64,000 bases of DNA from contig JALJCQ010000004.1 in the NCBI GenBank assembly GCA_023091665.1, positions 744,001-808,000 on the forward strand. The letters are read 5' to 3'. The stretch comes from Pythium myriotylum. Lineage: Eukaryota; Oomycota; Peronosporomycetes; Pythiales; Pythiaceae. Made by a program: the position numbers and the translations under genes. The notes under the pieces were generated by a model. That model made no database searches, had not been told where the DNA came from, and saw only the letters and a program-made list of their open reading frames with translations. Position 1 is the first letter of the stretch; each line of letters opens with the position of its first letter. Of this stretch, positions 9,308 through 19,500 are shown piece by piece.

Positions 9308-12300
9308 TTACCAATGCCTGGTAAGCGGCTGTCGATTCGCCATCGAGAGTAGTATTCTTGCTTTGTGGCGCCTCCAATCGTCTGCCCAAACCACTGTCAG
9401 GTGTGGATAATCCGCAGTTGCTGGTTCCATAACGTACGCTTTCTTCTGCGGGGGTTCCATGCCGAGTAGCTCGAGAACCTCATTTCTCGCGACACGAGCG
9501 TTGGCAATCTGTGCAGACGGAGCGTCGTCAGTTGCTCCGAAGTCGACATCATTGATAGAATCCCATACCGGTCCATCCCAAGCTGTTCCGCTGAGCACGT
9601 CCACGAAAGCGTCATACTGAAGTAGTACAAGTCAGCCTCAGCCCAGCAACTGATGACTCAGTCGCACGTACCTTGGACTCATCGACCACTTCTTCGTGCA
9701 CGAGCAGTCGCGTGTACAGCTTCTCAGCAGTGAGTTTGCGCACTTTCGGAAAGCGGTGAGCGAGAAAAAGAACAAGCGCCTTCAGCACTTTGTTTTCTGT
9801 CTCTGATTCGCTGGGTAGGAGACCAATCAGTACTGTGACACCAGCGGCGAGCTTTGGGATAGCGCTTGTCTTCGAAATTTCCTCCTTCAGAGCAGAGTAC
9901 AACCGATCACCAAACTCAGTGACGTTGGTATTTTCATCCCGTTTCTGGAAAAGGAAAGCCAACAACCCGTCTTCTAGTAGCATCGCAATCGTCTTCATGA
10001 GTGGGATCGTTACGCGGTCGTCCTGTGAGTGGCGCGACAATAGGGTGACTAGGAAGAAAGAAAAGCGCGTGAGTAGACCGAAATTCTTCGCCGATGTGTG
10101 CGCTCGAATCCACTCGAAAAGCGCGCCCTTGGAAGCTTTGACAACACTCTCTGTCAGTCCTCCGACACTGACAACAAGTCCAGCAGCAGCGGCTTCCATG
10201 TACTCGGGGATATCGAGAAGTCGGACTACTATAGGAAACGTGTCGTGTGCCATCGACCAGTTGATCGACAGAGACGACGGAAATATCTGTTTCTCTAATT
10301 GAAATCGATCGGGAATTCCATCGACTCGCGGGCTCTGCGAATGGAGCAAGCGAAAAAGCACGGAACCAGACACGACGCGGATGTTGTCCAATTTTTCAGC
10401 GAGCTGCTTTACAAGAGCGCAGATCTACACGAGGAATCGTTAGATGCATAATCTCATCGTCAACGTTGGCAAACATACCACTTCGCCCGTCACAGTTGGA
10501 GCGATTCGTTGACGGAAGCGCAGCTGAGTTTCTTCGGGCACCCCGTCTGTCTCAAGACGGCTTGAAAGTGCAGGGATATGAAACGTAACCGCATCCAACG
10601 ACTCCTCTGGGATAATTCGTAGTCGCCGCATTTGAATCAAACCAACTCCAAGGGGAGGGAAGTAGAAAAATCCCAACGAAGGCTTCTCAAAGGCAATATG
10701 GCAAAGCACATCAGCATCAACTCCCACTGCTTCAAGATTCTGTCCTTCGGCATATGCAGTTTCGTCGTTTGTGAGAACGCGTCGAATCACACCTTGACCA
10801 AATGCAGTTTCTACTCGAGCTCCAACAAATCGTCGCTCGAGAGCCTTCAATCTGAACGGGTAATCGAGCAAGAGTCGTTCCAGGCCGAGCATTGCTTCTT
10901 TACGTACCCAGGAACCAACATCGCCTCGCTCGTCAACACCGTAGTCGTTGTGGATGCACCTTACCAATGTATGGACCACGGATTCTTCCAGGACACTATC
11001 GTCCAATTCTAACGCATTTGGCCCATTCAGTCGTGAAAAAATATCTACGAGGGCCTGGATAGCGGCGACACGACTCTCAGCATCTTGCTCATCTTCAGTC
11101 TGAGCGTCAATATCTGCCGCTCGAAGCAGTACCCCTACAATTTCGACGATTGTGGGCTGGATCAACTGCTTCGCAGCAACCCCGAGCGCACGGATATATC
11201 CCCTTCGAGTTGCAACGTTTGGGTTGAACACAATGGTTCCACTCTTGTCGCTCGCTTTTAGCAGAATCCCGCTGTTGACGAATCTTGGAGCAATCGCGTT
11301 GAGATATTGGTGAACAGCTGGCGTTCCTTTTTCATACATCTTGGGGCAGTATTGAGCCGAAAATGTTCCAAACGCATCGATACCTGCATTGCGGACGCTT
11401 TCGACTGGGTGAATTATACACTCTTCGAGTATCGAAAAGTATTTTTTCACGTTCACGAAGCTCAGGCTGAAGCCAGCTTGCGAAGTAACCTGAATCAACT
11501 GGCACACAGCTGTGCGAATTGTTTCCCCTCCACGTCCACGAAACAGGCGCCGCTTTTCGATCTCGACGGGCAGTGTCTTGAGCTTCGATTGAAGCTCACC
11601 GTCAATAAACGAAGGTGCAAGGACCAACGAGCGAAGTACGTGGCCGATGGCGAGCGTTGCCCCATGCCGAGCAATCACCTCTAGTTCAGGAGATAATGCG
11701 TTGTGTGCCAGCTTTGGCAGCACATACGTCATGGCGTACGGTGGATCAAGGGCGGCTATCTTTCCCATGGCTTGGGATGCGAGCACACGAATCGATGCAT
11801 CCCAATGAACGATCTTCCTTGTCAGCAAATGCTCAAGTAAAGCATATCGGTAGTCAGGATACTTGGCAATAAACACGCTCACGTCCAAGAAAGCATGGCG
11901 CAAGTTTGCTACACTGAAATAGTCCGCCTTGGTCAACAAGTCGATACCATGCGGAAAGTTGTTACGCCCCTGACGGCCAACATTCTCTTGAAATGCAGCT
12001 GATGCCGCACGACGACAATTGAGCTCACGATCAAACACACAGTTGATCAACATAGCAGGCGCCAAAGTATCCACCAGATGTGGAAGAAGAAGAAGCGGTT
12101 CGTAAGCTCTCGCGAATGACCAGCATGCGTAACACGCTGCATCACGGACGTGGGCTCCGATACTGTGGGCACCTCGGCGAATATCGTACTGCAAGGCCCG
12201 AGCCACGCAATCGACCGCCTCGGTGAGGCGACTCGGTAGTAGTACACCACGACGAGCAAGCTCAGCAAGAGCCAGACTTGCTCCATGCCAAGCCCCTTCG

Positions 12301-13825
12301 CCTTCAGTGGCCACAAAAAGCTCCAGCACTGACTGCACGACGTCATCTGCATACTCGAAAGGCAGTCGACCCGTAATGCGGCCGATGCCTTTAGCTGCTG
12401 ACCACCGAACTATCGTGTCCTTGTCGCGAAGGCCACACAGTAGCACATCGACGATCTGTTCCAATTCCTCAACCGCGTCAAACTCCACGTCAAAAACGTT
12501 ATCCTTTGGCATTTCAACTTGGCCCTCAATATGGCTGGTTGCTGTCGAGATCAGCCCGATTCTTTGCATGTTCATTTCAAGTGATCGAACACCTCGTTGG
12601 TAGCGCCACGATTGGACTCGCGGTGGCAGGTAGAGGAGTCCTAGCCGCTGTACGAGCTTGACACTCAGCTTCCGATGGAGCGTGCTACTTGAGCTAGGTG
12701 TTCGCTCTTCGTCTGTGAGCGATGCTATGAGCTGCATGATGCTGGAAAAGTAGATGCGGCTAGCCTCGATGTGTTTGTCTCGAGGGGAGTGCTTCGCAAG
12801 GTACGCGAGACATCGCATGATTCCAGTGATTTTGAACTGCTGGACTCGCCAAGGAGTGTGCGCTATAGATGCGTCTTGTTCTGCAGTCGTGACAGCGGCA
12901 ATCGCAGCCCGAACTTCGGTGTCGGCCCACGACAGGAAGCGCTCGAGGTGGTGGGCCTCCATATCAGGTCGACTCAACAGCCTTGCGAGGCAGACCGCAG
13001 CCGCGAGCTGCGTTGCACCTGCGTCAGCTAAGTACCCTTTGCAAAGCGTGAGGATATTGCCAACGAGAGAGCTGGTCGCCGACGAATCGATGGTGTTGAG
13101 ATCAAAAGGCACGAGGCAGAGCATCGAAAGCCAGAGCAGGAGTACGTAGCGCGACTCCCACGCACTGTGGTCGGCGCGGTCTTGCGATTGCAGCATCAGC
13201 AGTGTCGGCTCAAAGTCGCTCACCTCGTGTGGCAGCAGCTTGACGATCGTCTTGTACCCTCGTACTTTGCACAAGTGGTACACCAGCTGGAAGAGCGCGT
13301 GCAGCTTGGGGTTGCGGTAGATCTGGAAGGGGAAGACCACGCCGTCAGGCGACGCGGCCGCCGCCTCGAGTCGCTCGCGCGCGACATCTGACACGACGCG
13401 CCGGATCTCAGCGAGCACTGGCGCCAGCAGCTCGCGCAGGTACGGGTCGAGCAAGTGGGACTGCTCCAAGTACCGGTCAAGCTACACGCACTTGGTCAGT
13501 CCAACGCAATTGGTTTTTTTTCAGCAAGCCGGCTCCGATCTCCACGTACGATGGTCGTGACAGTCTTGTGCTTGCGCGCGAAGGCCTCGTCGACGGCGCT
13601 CTCTGCGCTGGGGAACTCGGCCGCCGCCAGCTCGCGGAGCAGCGCGAGCACGTGGTCGCGCTCCGTGAAGAACTTTCGCTGGCTGCAAGCCTCGTCCGCG
13701 TCGGCGTCTCGCTCGTCGCCGACTGGCTCGTCTGCGCGCGGCGCGTCGCTCGCCGCGTCGTCCACGCGCTCGTCGCGCTCGCTCGGACGCGGCGGCGAGC
13801 GCGGCGCCGTCGTCGTCGACGCCAT
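9308..13825 (-). CDS. TBCD: Tubulin-folding cofactor D
   Basis: Complement of 13550-13825, 10479-13481, 9672-10424 and 9308-9616: four exons, introns 68, 54 and 55 bp, 1446 residues. Strong matches to the family run along its length, for example SHLLDPYL, KVRGYKTIVKLLPHEV with ESRYVLLLWLSMLCLVPFDL in the N-terminal part, DTIVRWSAAKGIGRITGRLP in the middle, and VSVGGLTESVVKAS and LAHRFPKVRKLTAEKLY near the C-terminus. Cofactor D is a HEAT-repeat scaffold that holds beta-tubulin and works with cofactors C and E in assembling alpha/beta-tubulin dimers; in animals it is also found at centrosomes and basal bodies. The human protein has about 1,190 residues, so this one is longer, mainly in an acidic N-terminal lead and central loops. 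The start ATG at 13825 opens the only frame that splices into exon 2. Confidence 0.95.
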
Positions 13826-13996
13826 CGAGGCTCTGGAGGTGCCGGAGGATTTTCGGTCGCCTCTTCAACCCCCAAGGTGCAACACCAAAGAAATAGAGAC
13901 CCAGAGGGGGGGGGTGCAAAATTGAGCATTACCGTAATTTTATCGTAACCTGGAACATACCCCCTCGCATTAATGACTGCCACAAACTCAGCAAGC

Positions 13997-15511
13997 TCAC
14001 ACGAGAATGCCGTCGGCCTTCTCGAGGTCGTCCTCGGCGCCCGTGCACACGGAGGGTTGCTTGAATCGCTTGAAGAAGCGCAAGATCCACTTGCGAAGCG
14101 TGGGCTCTTTCTTGCCAGCCGTGAAACTCGGGTGGAACTCGTGGAGGTAGTCCAGAACGGCCTTGACATCGGTGCCTGTAGGCAACAAAATATCGTAAAC
14201 ACTTGTCCCCAATGCTCCGATACCAAACGATGGAGCGTACCTTGCCCTTTCTGGTGTCGCTCACTAACCCAGTTCATGAGCTCGTCTTCGAAAGTGCAGG
14301 TGCTTCGGCGGCCTCCACCGGCGAGTCGGAACCGCTTTTTGTCGGCGACGGCGAGCTTGTCGCGAATGCTATTCCAGTAGACGAGCGTATTGGGACACTT
14401 GATACCGAGCTCCTCGGCAACCTCACTGATGGTTTTGCCTTCATCGAGCATCTTGAGTGCGTTCAGCTTGAATTCGTTTGAGTGGAGCACGTAACCGTTC
14501 GGCGACTTTCGTTTCGTTCGTCGCTTTCGCTGCTGGCTCCCGTCACTGCCGGTCGAGGCGTCATCACCAACTCCGAGACTAGTATCGACATCCACATTGT
14601 CTCGCACATCCGATGGTGGAACCACATCTTCATGGTCGCTAAGTCCAGTCATCATGTTCCCCTCGCTTGGAAAATGGCGCTTGAGAAATCTCGCCACCCA
14701 CACGGACATCGAAGCACCAGACCGGCCTTCCACAAACGAAGGATACTGGGTTTGAAGATGCGACACGATGTCTTGGTTAGTGATGGGTGTATGCTTGTGC
14801 GATAGTAGCCACTCGATCAGCTCTTTCTCGTGGTTGAATGTCGTTCGGCGCTTGACTGGAGCGTTTGAGTGGGCAAGGGCCGCGTCCGCCGTTTCGTCTC
14901 GAAGTTTCGCTTGCTCCAGCTTCCAATACTGAAGGGTGGTAGTGCTTTTAAGCCCTAATTCAACGACAAGCGCTGTCGTTGCTTCCGGCGACGCCGCCAA
15001 TGTGTGGAGAGCGACAGCCTTGACTTCGTTCGAGAACCGCGGTGGCTCTTCCTCCGTAACAAGCCCAGCGAGGAAATTGTGGAGCCACGTGAACGTTCGC
15101 TCGCTTGCCGCCGGCTCAAGCAGCTCGGGGAACTTGGTGTCAAAGTAGTAGAGCACGTCATCTTCCGACGCCGCGATGCCTACCGCAACCACGTAGCATT
15201 AGTAAGTCACAGCAAGCGAGCGCCAGACGCGACGCGGTACCTCCGTTCGCAGCTCGACATTGCTCCATCCACTGGAGCACTTCGGGCTCGAGCTTGCTCA
15301 GTTCCGGGAACAGCGTCGCCGCGCCCGTGAGCCCCACGGCCAAGAACTGGTCGCCCGCGTGGCCGAGCGCCGCCGCGTCGACGAGCGCCACGTCGCTGAG
15401 CCGCGAGCCCTTGGCGTCGGCGTCCAGCGCCTTGGTCGGCGTCTCGGGTGTCGCGTGAAGAGGCGTCTTGTCCGACGCCAGCACCTGCTGGGCAGCTCCA
15501 GGCATCTCCAT
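13997..15511 (-). CDS. Tandem psq-HTH / CENP-B-type DNA-binding protein
   Basis: Complement of 15241-15511, 14241-15179 and 13997-14175; introns 61 and 65 bp; 462 residues. It contains the same two-part module twice. The first part is a helix-turn-helix of pipsqueak/transposase style (RFSNEVKAVALHTLA...TTTLQYWKLEQAKLRDE, and later SNEFKLNALKMLDEGKTISE...NTLVYWNSIRDKL). The second part is a CENP-B/Tc5-like helical domain (TFNHEKELIEWLLSHKH...VARFLKRHF, and TFEDELMNWVSERHQKG...WILRFFKRF). A basic KRRTKRK patch between modules looks like a nuclear localisation signal. No DDE transposase domain follows, so this looks like a retained, domesticated DNA-binding protein rather than an active pogo-type transposase. 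The start is uncertain: 15511 is the nearest ATG, while the frame stays open toward APC10. Confidence 0.75.
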
Positions 15512-15671
15512 CGTTCCGCCTTCAACGCCTGCTCGAAATATTGTGTCCTGTCCAGTAGACCCCCCCTCGTTTCCAACAGTCCAGTTTCGAACACTTGATG
15601 GCGACTGTTGAGTTTCCGAGAGGGGGTACACTCGACGCGTAACCCGGCGGTCAGCCTCATCATCCATCCTG

Positions 15672-16357
15672 ATGGAGGTCTCCATGGACGAGCCGACGGA
15701 TGACGCCGAGCGGCGCGAGGTCGGCGACGAGGCGGTCTGGTCGCTCTCCACGGCCAAGCCGGGCAACGGCGTGGACCAGCTGCGCGACAGTACGTGACGG
15801 CGCGGCGCGAGCGCAAGGGCGTCGAGGGCACGGCTGCTGACGGCGGGGCTGTGAATGCGCAGACAACCTCGACACCTACTGGCAGTCGGACGGCCCGCAG
15901 CCGCACCTGCTCAACATCCAGTTCTTCAAGAAGACGAGCGTCAAGGAGATCGTCATGTATCTGGACCACAAGCTCGACGAAAGCTACACGCCGCACAAGA
16001 TATCGATCCGCGCCGGCTCGACGACGCAGGACCTGCGCGAAATCATGGTGCAGACCATCGTCGAGCCCACGGGATGGGTCACGATCCCTCTGACAAGCCC
16101 CGACGACGCCGAGGTTCGTGTCGCTTTGGTCATTGGCCTCGATGACGAGACGTCGCCTCTGATTCGTCTCTGCGCTGTGATGTGAGCAGAGCCCACTCCG
16201 CGCGTTCCTCTTGCAGATCGCGATCGTTGGGATGCACCAGAACGGGCGGGACACCCACATCCGCCAGGTCAAGATCTTTTCTCCGCGCGACTCGTACCAC
16301 TGGAGCACGCTCGAGCCTTCCACGGTGGAAGTCTCGGCCTACATGCGCATCCGCTAA
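15672..16357 (+). CDS. APC10: Anaphase-promoting complex subunit 10 (DOC1)
   Basis: Exons 15672-15789, 15863-16113 and 16217-16357; 169 residues. The protein is essentially one DOC domain, with [52 protein letters not shown] and [17 protein letters not shown] all closely matching animal and fungal APC10. The C-terminus ends in MRIR, an Ile-Arg tail of the kind that docks APC10 on the APC3 TPR subunit. The role follows from the family: APC10 forms the D-box co-receptor with CDC20/CDH1 and promotes processive ubiquitination of cyclins and securin. It lies head-to-head with the CENP-B-type gene (160 bp between starts) and tail-to-tail with the next minus-strand gene. Confidence 0.96.
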
Positions 16358-16466
16358 AAAAGAACCCTCCAGCACGACAGCAACGGTGCTCGACTATTTA
16401 AATCAATCTCCCACGAATCCTGGATTGCGCTGCGTATAAATACCGTACGATCGACTCGCAGTCCCC

Positions 16467-16722
16467 CTAGTGCTCGCGGTACGACGTCTTCTGCGCGGCG
16501 TTCTTGAACCTGTTCACCACACCAGCGTCAGTCTCACGCCACTTGCCACTCGGCGCTCCTCGTCCCCACGCACACGCCGTGGAAGATCTTGGTCATCTCC
16601 GTCACCTCGGCGTCCGTGCGCGCCATCTTCTCCACGTTGCGCGCCAGCAGCGCCACCGACGCGTGCAGCTCCGTCATCTTGGTCGCCAGCTCGGCGTACG
16701 CGCGGGCCTTGTCGTCGTCCAT
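16467..16722 (-). CDS. 63-aa helical peptide, possible DASH (Dad2-like) subunit
   Basis: Complement of 16574-16722 and 16510-side exon 16467-16509; the 64-bp intron has GT-AG ends and a split Val codon; 63 residues. The whole protein looks like one or two amphipathic helices (ATKMTELHASVALLARNVEK, then a short helix with EMTKIFHGVFKNAAQK). The size, helical register and a closing aromatic-rich helix resemble small outer-kinetochore DASH subunits such as Dad2, which help couple kinetochores to microtubules. That is a resemblance only; no diagnostic motif exists for such short proteins. It sits between APC10 and RIO1 with a shared 214-bp divergent promoter region toward RIO1. Without the intron the frame ends after an unrelated hydrophilic tail. 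Confidence 0.55.
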
Positions 16723-16775
16723 GGTCGTGTCTCTCCGCGGCAAGTTCAAAAAAGCACGCAATGAATTGACTGCAA

Positions 16776-16783
16776 TTCATTTC
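16776..16783 (+). promoter_or_regulatory. Oomycete-type initiator (Inr) match
   Basis: The sequence ttcatttc fits the oomycete initiator consensus YTCANTYY. It lies 154 bases before the RIO1 ATG in the divergent promoter, so it could set a RIO1 transcription start. Short matches like this arise by chance, so support is weak. Confidence 0.3.
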
Positions 16784-16815
16784 AACACCTCCCTGGTTAC
16801 TTTTCTGAGGTTTGA

Positions 16816-16837
16816 ATACCGGTTTACATACCGGTTT
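16816..16837. repeat. Two-copy ataccggttt element in divergent promoter
   Basis: The ten-base word ataccggttt occurs at 16816-16825 and again at 16828-16837, spaced 12 bases start to start, each with a palindromic accggt core. It lies between the starts of the 63-aa peptide gene and RIO1, so it is a candidate binding site for a transcription factor dimer. Confidence 0.5.
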
Positions 16838-16936
16838 GTACATCAACTTTGGTTGGTCAAGTTGCGCCACTCGAAAAGGCAGCCAACCCATCAAGAGCTC
16901 CTCGAGTCATCTCTTTCTCTCTGGAACCGCGACGCC

Positions 16937-18397
16937 ATGGCGGACGAAGACAGCTTCCGACTCTCGAAGGTCGCGGAGAACCAGCTGCAGCGGTCGATGC
17001 GCAATGGCGAGACCGGCCGCACGCGCCACACTGGGCGCGACGACCGCGCCACCGTCGAGCAGGTGCTCGACCCGCGCACGCGCATGATCCTCTACAAGAT
17101 GCTCAACTCCGGCGTCGTGACCGAGATCAACGGCTGTCTGAGCACCGGCAAGGAGGCCAACGTCTACCACGCGCGGCTGCCCGATGGAAGTGAGGGCGCC
17201 ATCAAAGTGTACAAGACCTCCATTCTCGTCTTCAAGGACCGCGAGAAGTACGTCACGGGCGAGTTCCGTTTCCGCAACGGCTACAGCAAGAGCAACCCAC
17301 GTAAAATGGTCAAGTTGTGGGCTGAGAAGGAGATGCGTAACCTCCGGCGTCTCGCCGATGCTGGTATCACGTGTCCGACGCCGTTGATGCTGCGATCCCA
17401 CGTCTTGCTCATGGAGTTCATTGGCAAAGACACGTGGGCAGCGCCGCGACTGAAAGATGCGAAGCTCAGCGAACTGCGATACCGCGAGTGCTATCTCTCT
17501 TGTGTGAAGATGATGCGCACTATGTACCAGGTGTGCAAGCTCGTCCACGGAGATCTGAGCGAGTACAACATCCTCTACTTTAAGAGCCGTCTGTACTTCA
17601 TCGATGTGTCCCAGTCGGTTGAGCACGAGCACCCGAGTGCGGCTGATTTCCTTCGCAAAGACTGCAAGAATATCAACGACTACTTCGCGAAATACGGCGG
17701 ACTGAACACGATGACGACCCAAGAACTGTTCGACTTTGTGACGGACCCACGCATCACGGAAGAGACCGTGGATGACTATTTGGATGCCGTGCAACAGCGA
17801 ATTGCTGACCGGCCAATTGAGCGGTCTCACGCTGAGCAGGTGAACGAGGCTGTCTTTATGAACACATTCATCCCTCGTTCCCTTGGTGAAGTGCTTCACT
17901 CAGAGCGTGAGCAGCTCGATTACATGGAAGGTCGCATGGAGCAGTCCCTCGTGGATGCCATCTCACGTCTTGGTGTCACTCCAAGCACGAGCGGACCACG
18001 CCTAATGGATATTCTCAAGCCAGAAGAACTCGACGAGGATGCTGATGCGTCGTCCAGCGAAGATGAAGACGACGAGGAGGAAGGAGAAAGTAAACGCGAT
18101 GAAGAACGTGACGCCGAGGAAGACGATAATTCGGATGAAGAGGACGATGACGATGATGACTCGGATGACGACGACGAAGAAGAGCCAACAGGACGGGCGC
18201 GTCTGACACCTGAGCAGCGAGCTGCGTTCCGGGAAGAAAAGCGGTTAGCGCGTGAGCAGCAAAAAGAAGAAGAGAAGCTGGGCAAAAAGGCCCGTAAGCA
18301 GGAGATGAAAGAGCACAAGAAGGCGCGGCGCGAGACAAAGATCCCGAAGCATGTCAAGAAGCGCCACAAGAAGCTTGCCCAGCAAAAGGGCAAGTAA
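16937..18397 (+). CDS. RIOK1: RIO-type serine kinase 1 (RIO1)
   Basis: Single exon, 486 residues from the ATG at 16937. Kinase landmarks: P-loop STGKEANVYH (69-78), ATP-binding Lys90 in AIKVYK, the catalytic loop HGDLSEYN with Asp206 and Asn211, and the metal-binding IDVSQSVEHEHP with Asp223. These are the exact RIO1 versions. RIO1 is an ATPase-like kinase that acts late in 40S ribosome maturation, releasing trans-acting factors such as NOB1 and PNO1 from cytoplasmic pre-40S particles. The C-terminal third is a long run of Asp/Glu (about 360-420) followed by a Lys/Arg-rich tail, as in other RIO1 proteins. The frame is open upstream, but MADEDSF is the first ATG with family-like context. Confidence 0.96.
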   Translation: MADEDSFRLSKVAENQLQRSMRNGETGRTRHTGRDDRATVEQVLDPRTRMILYKMLNSGVVTEINGCLSTGKEANVYHARLPDGSEGAIKVYKTSILVFKDREKYVTGEFRFRNGYSKSNPRKMVKLWAEKEMRNLRRLADAGITCPTPLMLRSHVLLMEFIGKDTWAAPRLKDAKLSELRYRECYLSCVKMMRTMYQVCKLVHGDLSEYNILYFKSRLYFIDVSQSVEHEHPSAADFLRKDCKNINDYFAKYGGLNTMTTQELFDFVTDPRITEETVDDYLDAVQQRIADRPIERSHAEQVNEAVFMNTFIPRSLGEVLHSEREQLDYMEGRMEQSLVDAISRLGVTPSTSGPRLMDILKPEELDEDADASSSEDEDDEEEGESKRDEERDAEEDDNSDEEDDDDDDSDDDDEEEPTGRARLTPEQRAAFREEKRLAREQQKEEEKLGKKARKQEMKEHKKARRETKIPKHVKKRHKKLAQQKGK

Positions 18398-18427
18398 TCG
18401 CGACAGTATACGTTTCCACTTCTCATA

Positions 18428-19375
18428 TCATGCGTCTGGGCTGGTGATTACCTTGAGACTGTCCTGGAGCTTTGCCGTGTAGCGATTGAGTGCCTCGATA
18501 ATTTCGTCGTCTTCACGCTCTCTTGCCTGGGCCTCAGCGACCAAAGCGTTTTGGATTTTGGCGATTTCTTGTTGGGCAAATGCATGGAACCGCTCGTCTC
18601 CTCGTATCCGCGTCGATGAGTATGCGTCTAACTCGTTCTTCAACTGAGAGTACTTCATTTCGCGATCGCGCTGATGGCATTGCACAGATTAGAGTCATGA
18701 AATCCATTAGCAGGCTCACTTCAGTTGACACATACTCGCTCCTTGTCGAAGGTCTCAGCAGTCGTGTGCTCGTGGTCACTTAGCCGCTTGAGCATGGCAT
18801 CTTCCTGTGCAATACGCCGTCGCCGCTCTTCTTCAAATTGATCCATGAATATGATGAGCTTTTGTGTGAGCTCGTTGGTCTTATTTTCGATCATAAGTGG
18901 AATATCGTGCTTCTCCTTCTCGAACAAAGCCCGCACATCCTGGATCTCATGAGCCAGCCCATCCAAGCGTTCGTGGACTTCCTGAGCACGGGCGTCGAGA
19001 AGCTCTTGGAAGCGCTGGGTCATCGCTGAGACCTGCTCGTCACAATAGTTCTGCAATGACTTGTTCATTTCGACGCGTTTGCGGATCTCGGCCTCGAGCT
19101 TCCGCTCTAACCTGCTCATCTCTTGCTTCATCTCGGCTAACCGATACTCATCCTTCTCTCGGCGAGCCTAGTGAGCGAACGAAAGTGAGTCGTGAGTGTG
19201 TTTCCAGAAATTCGTGAATACATCGCACGCGCGTGCCGATGCGCATGACATCGTCAAAAGTCGAAAAGTCGTTCATGAGCTTGTCGAGTTTGCTCTTCGT
19301 GGCTGTCGCGCCGAGCTGTGCGAGCGCGTCGCTCTCGTCGCGCTCGCCATTTTTTGCCGTGTCGTGCTGGTTCAT
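18428..19375 (-). CDS. SF-assemblin / beta-giardin family fibre protein
   Basis: Complement of 19229-19375, 18736-19167 and 18428-18670; introns 61 and 65 bp; 273 residues. Nearly the entire chain after residue 45 is coiled coil in the family pattern: LERKLEAEIRKRVEMNKSL, VSAMTQRFQELLDARAQEV, FEKEKHDIPLMIENKTNEL, EERRRRIAQEDAML and DHEHTTAETFDKER. SF-assemblin forms striated fibres that run along flagellar root microtubules at basal bodies of algae and protists. This fits a zoosporic organism and agrees with DNAAF3 elsewhere in the window. It converges with RIO1 (30 bases between stops). The ATG at 19375 gives a short non-helical Ser/Thr/Asp-rich head, as usual for the family. Confidence 0.92.
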
Positions 19376-19500
19376 CGCCAAAGCCCAAAATGAACGTCTC
19401 GCGACGCTTGAGTATTGGATGCGACAGAATAGATCTCTTGTATTTCTTCATGTCAAGCACGTATCAAGTCAATAGTATGGTTTCAAAGAGTCTAAATGGT

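Noticed and set aside
15512..15766. Upstream extension of the CENP-B-type protein
   Set aside because: The frame stays open past the APC10 start on the other strand, but there is no family likeness and it would overlap APC10 coding sequence; the first ATG at 15511 is preferred.
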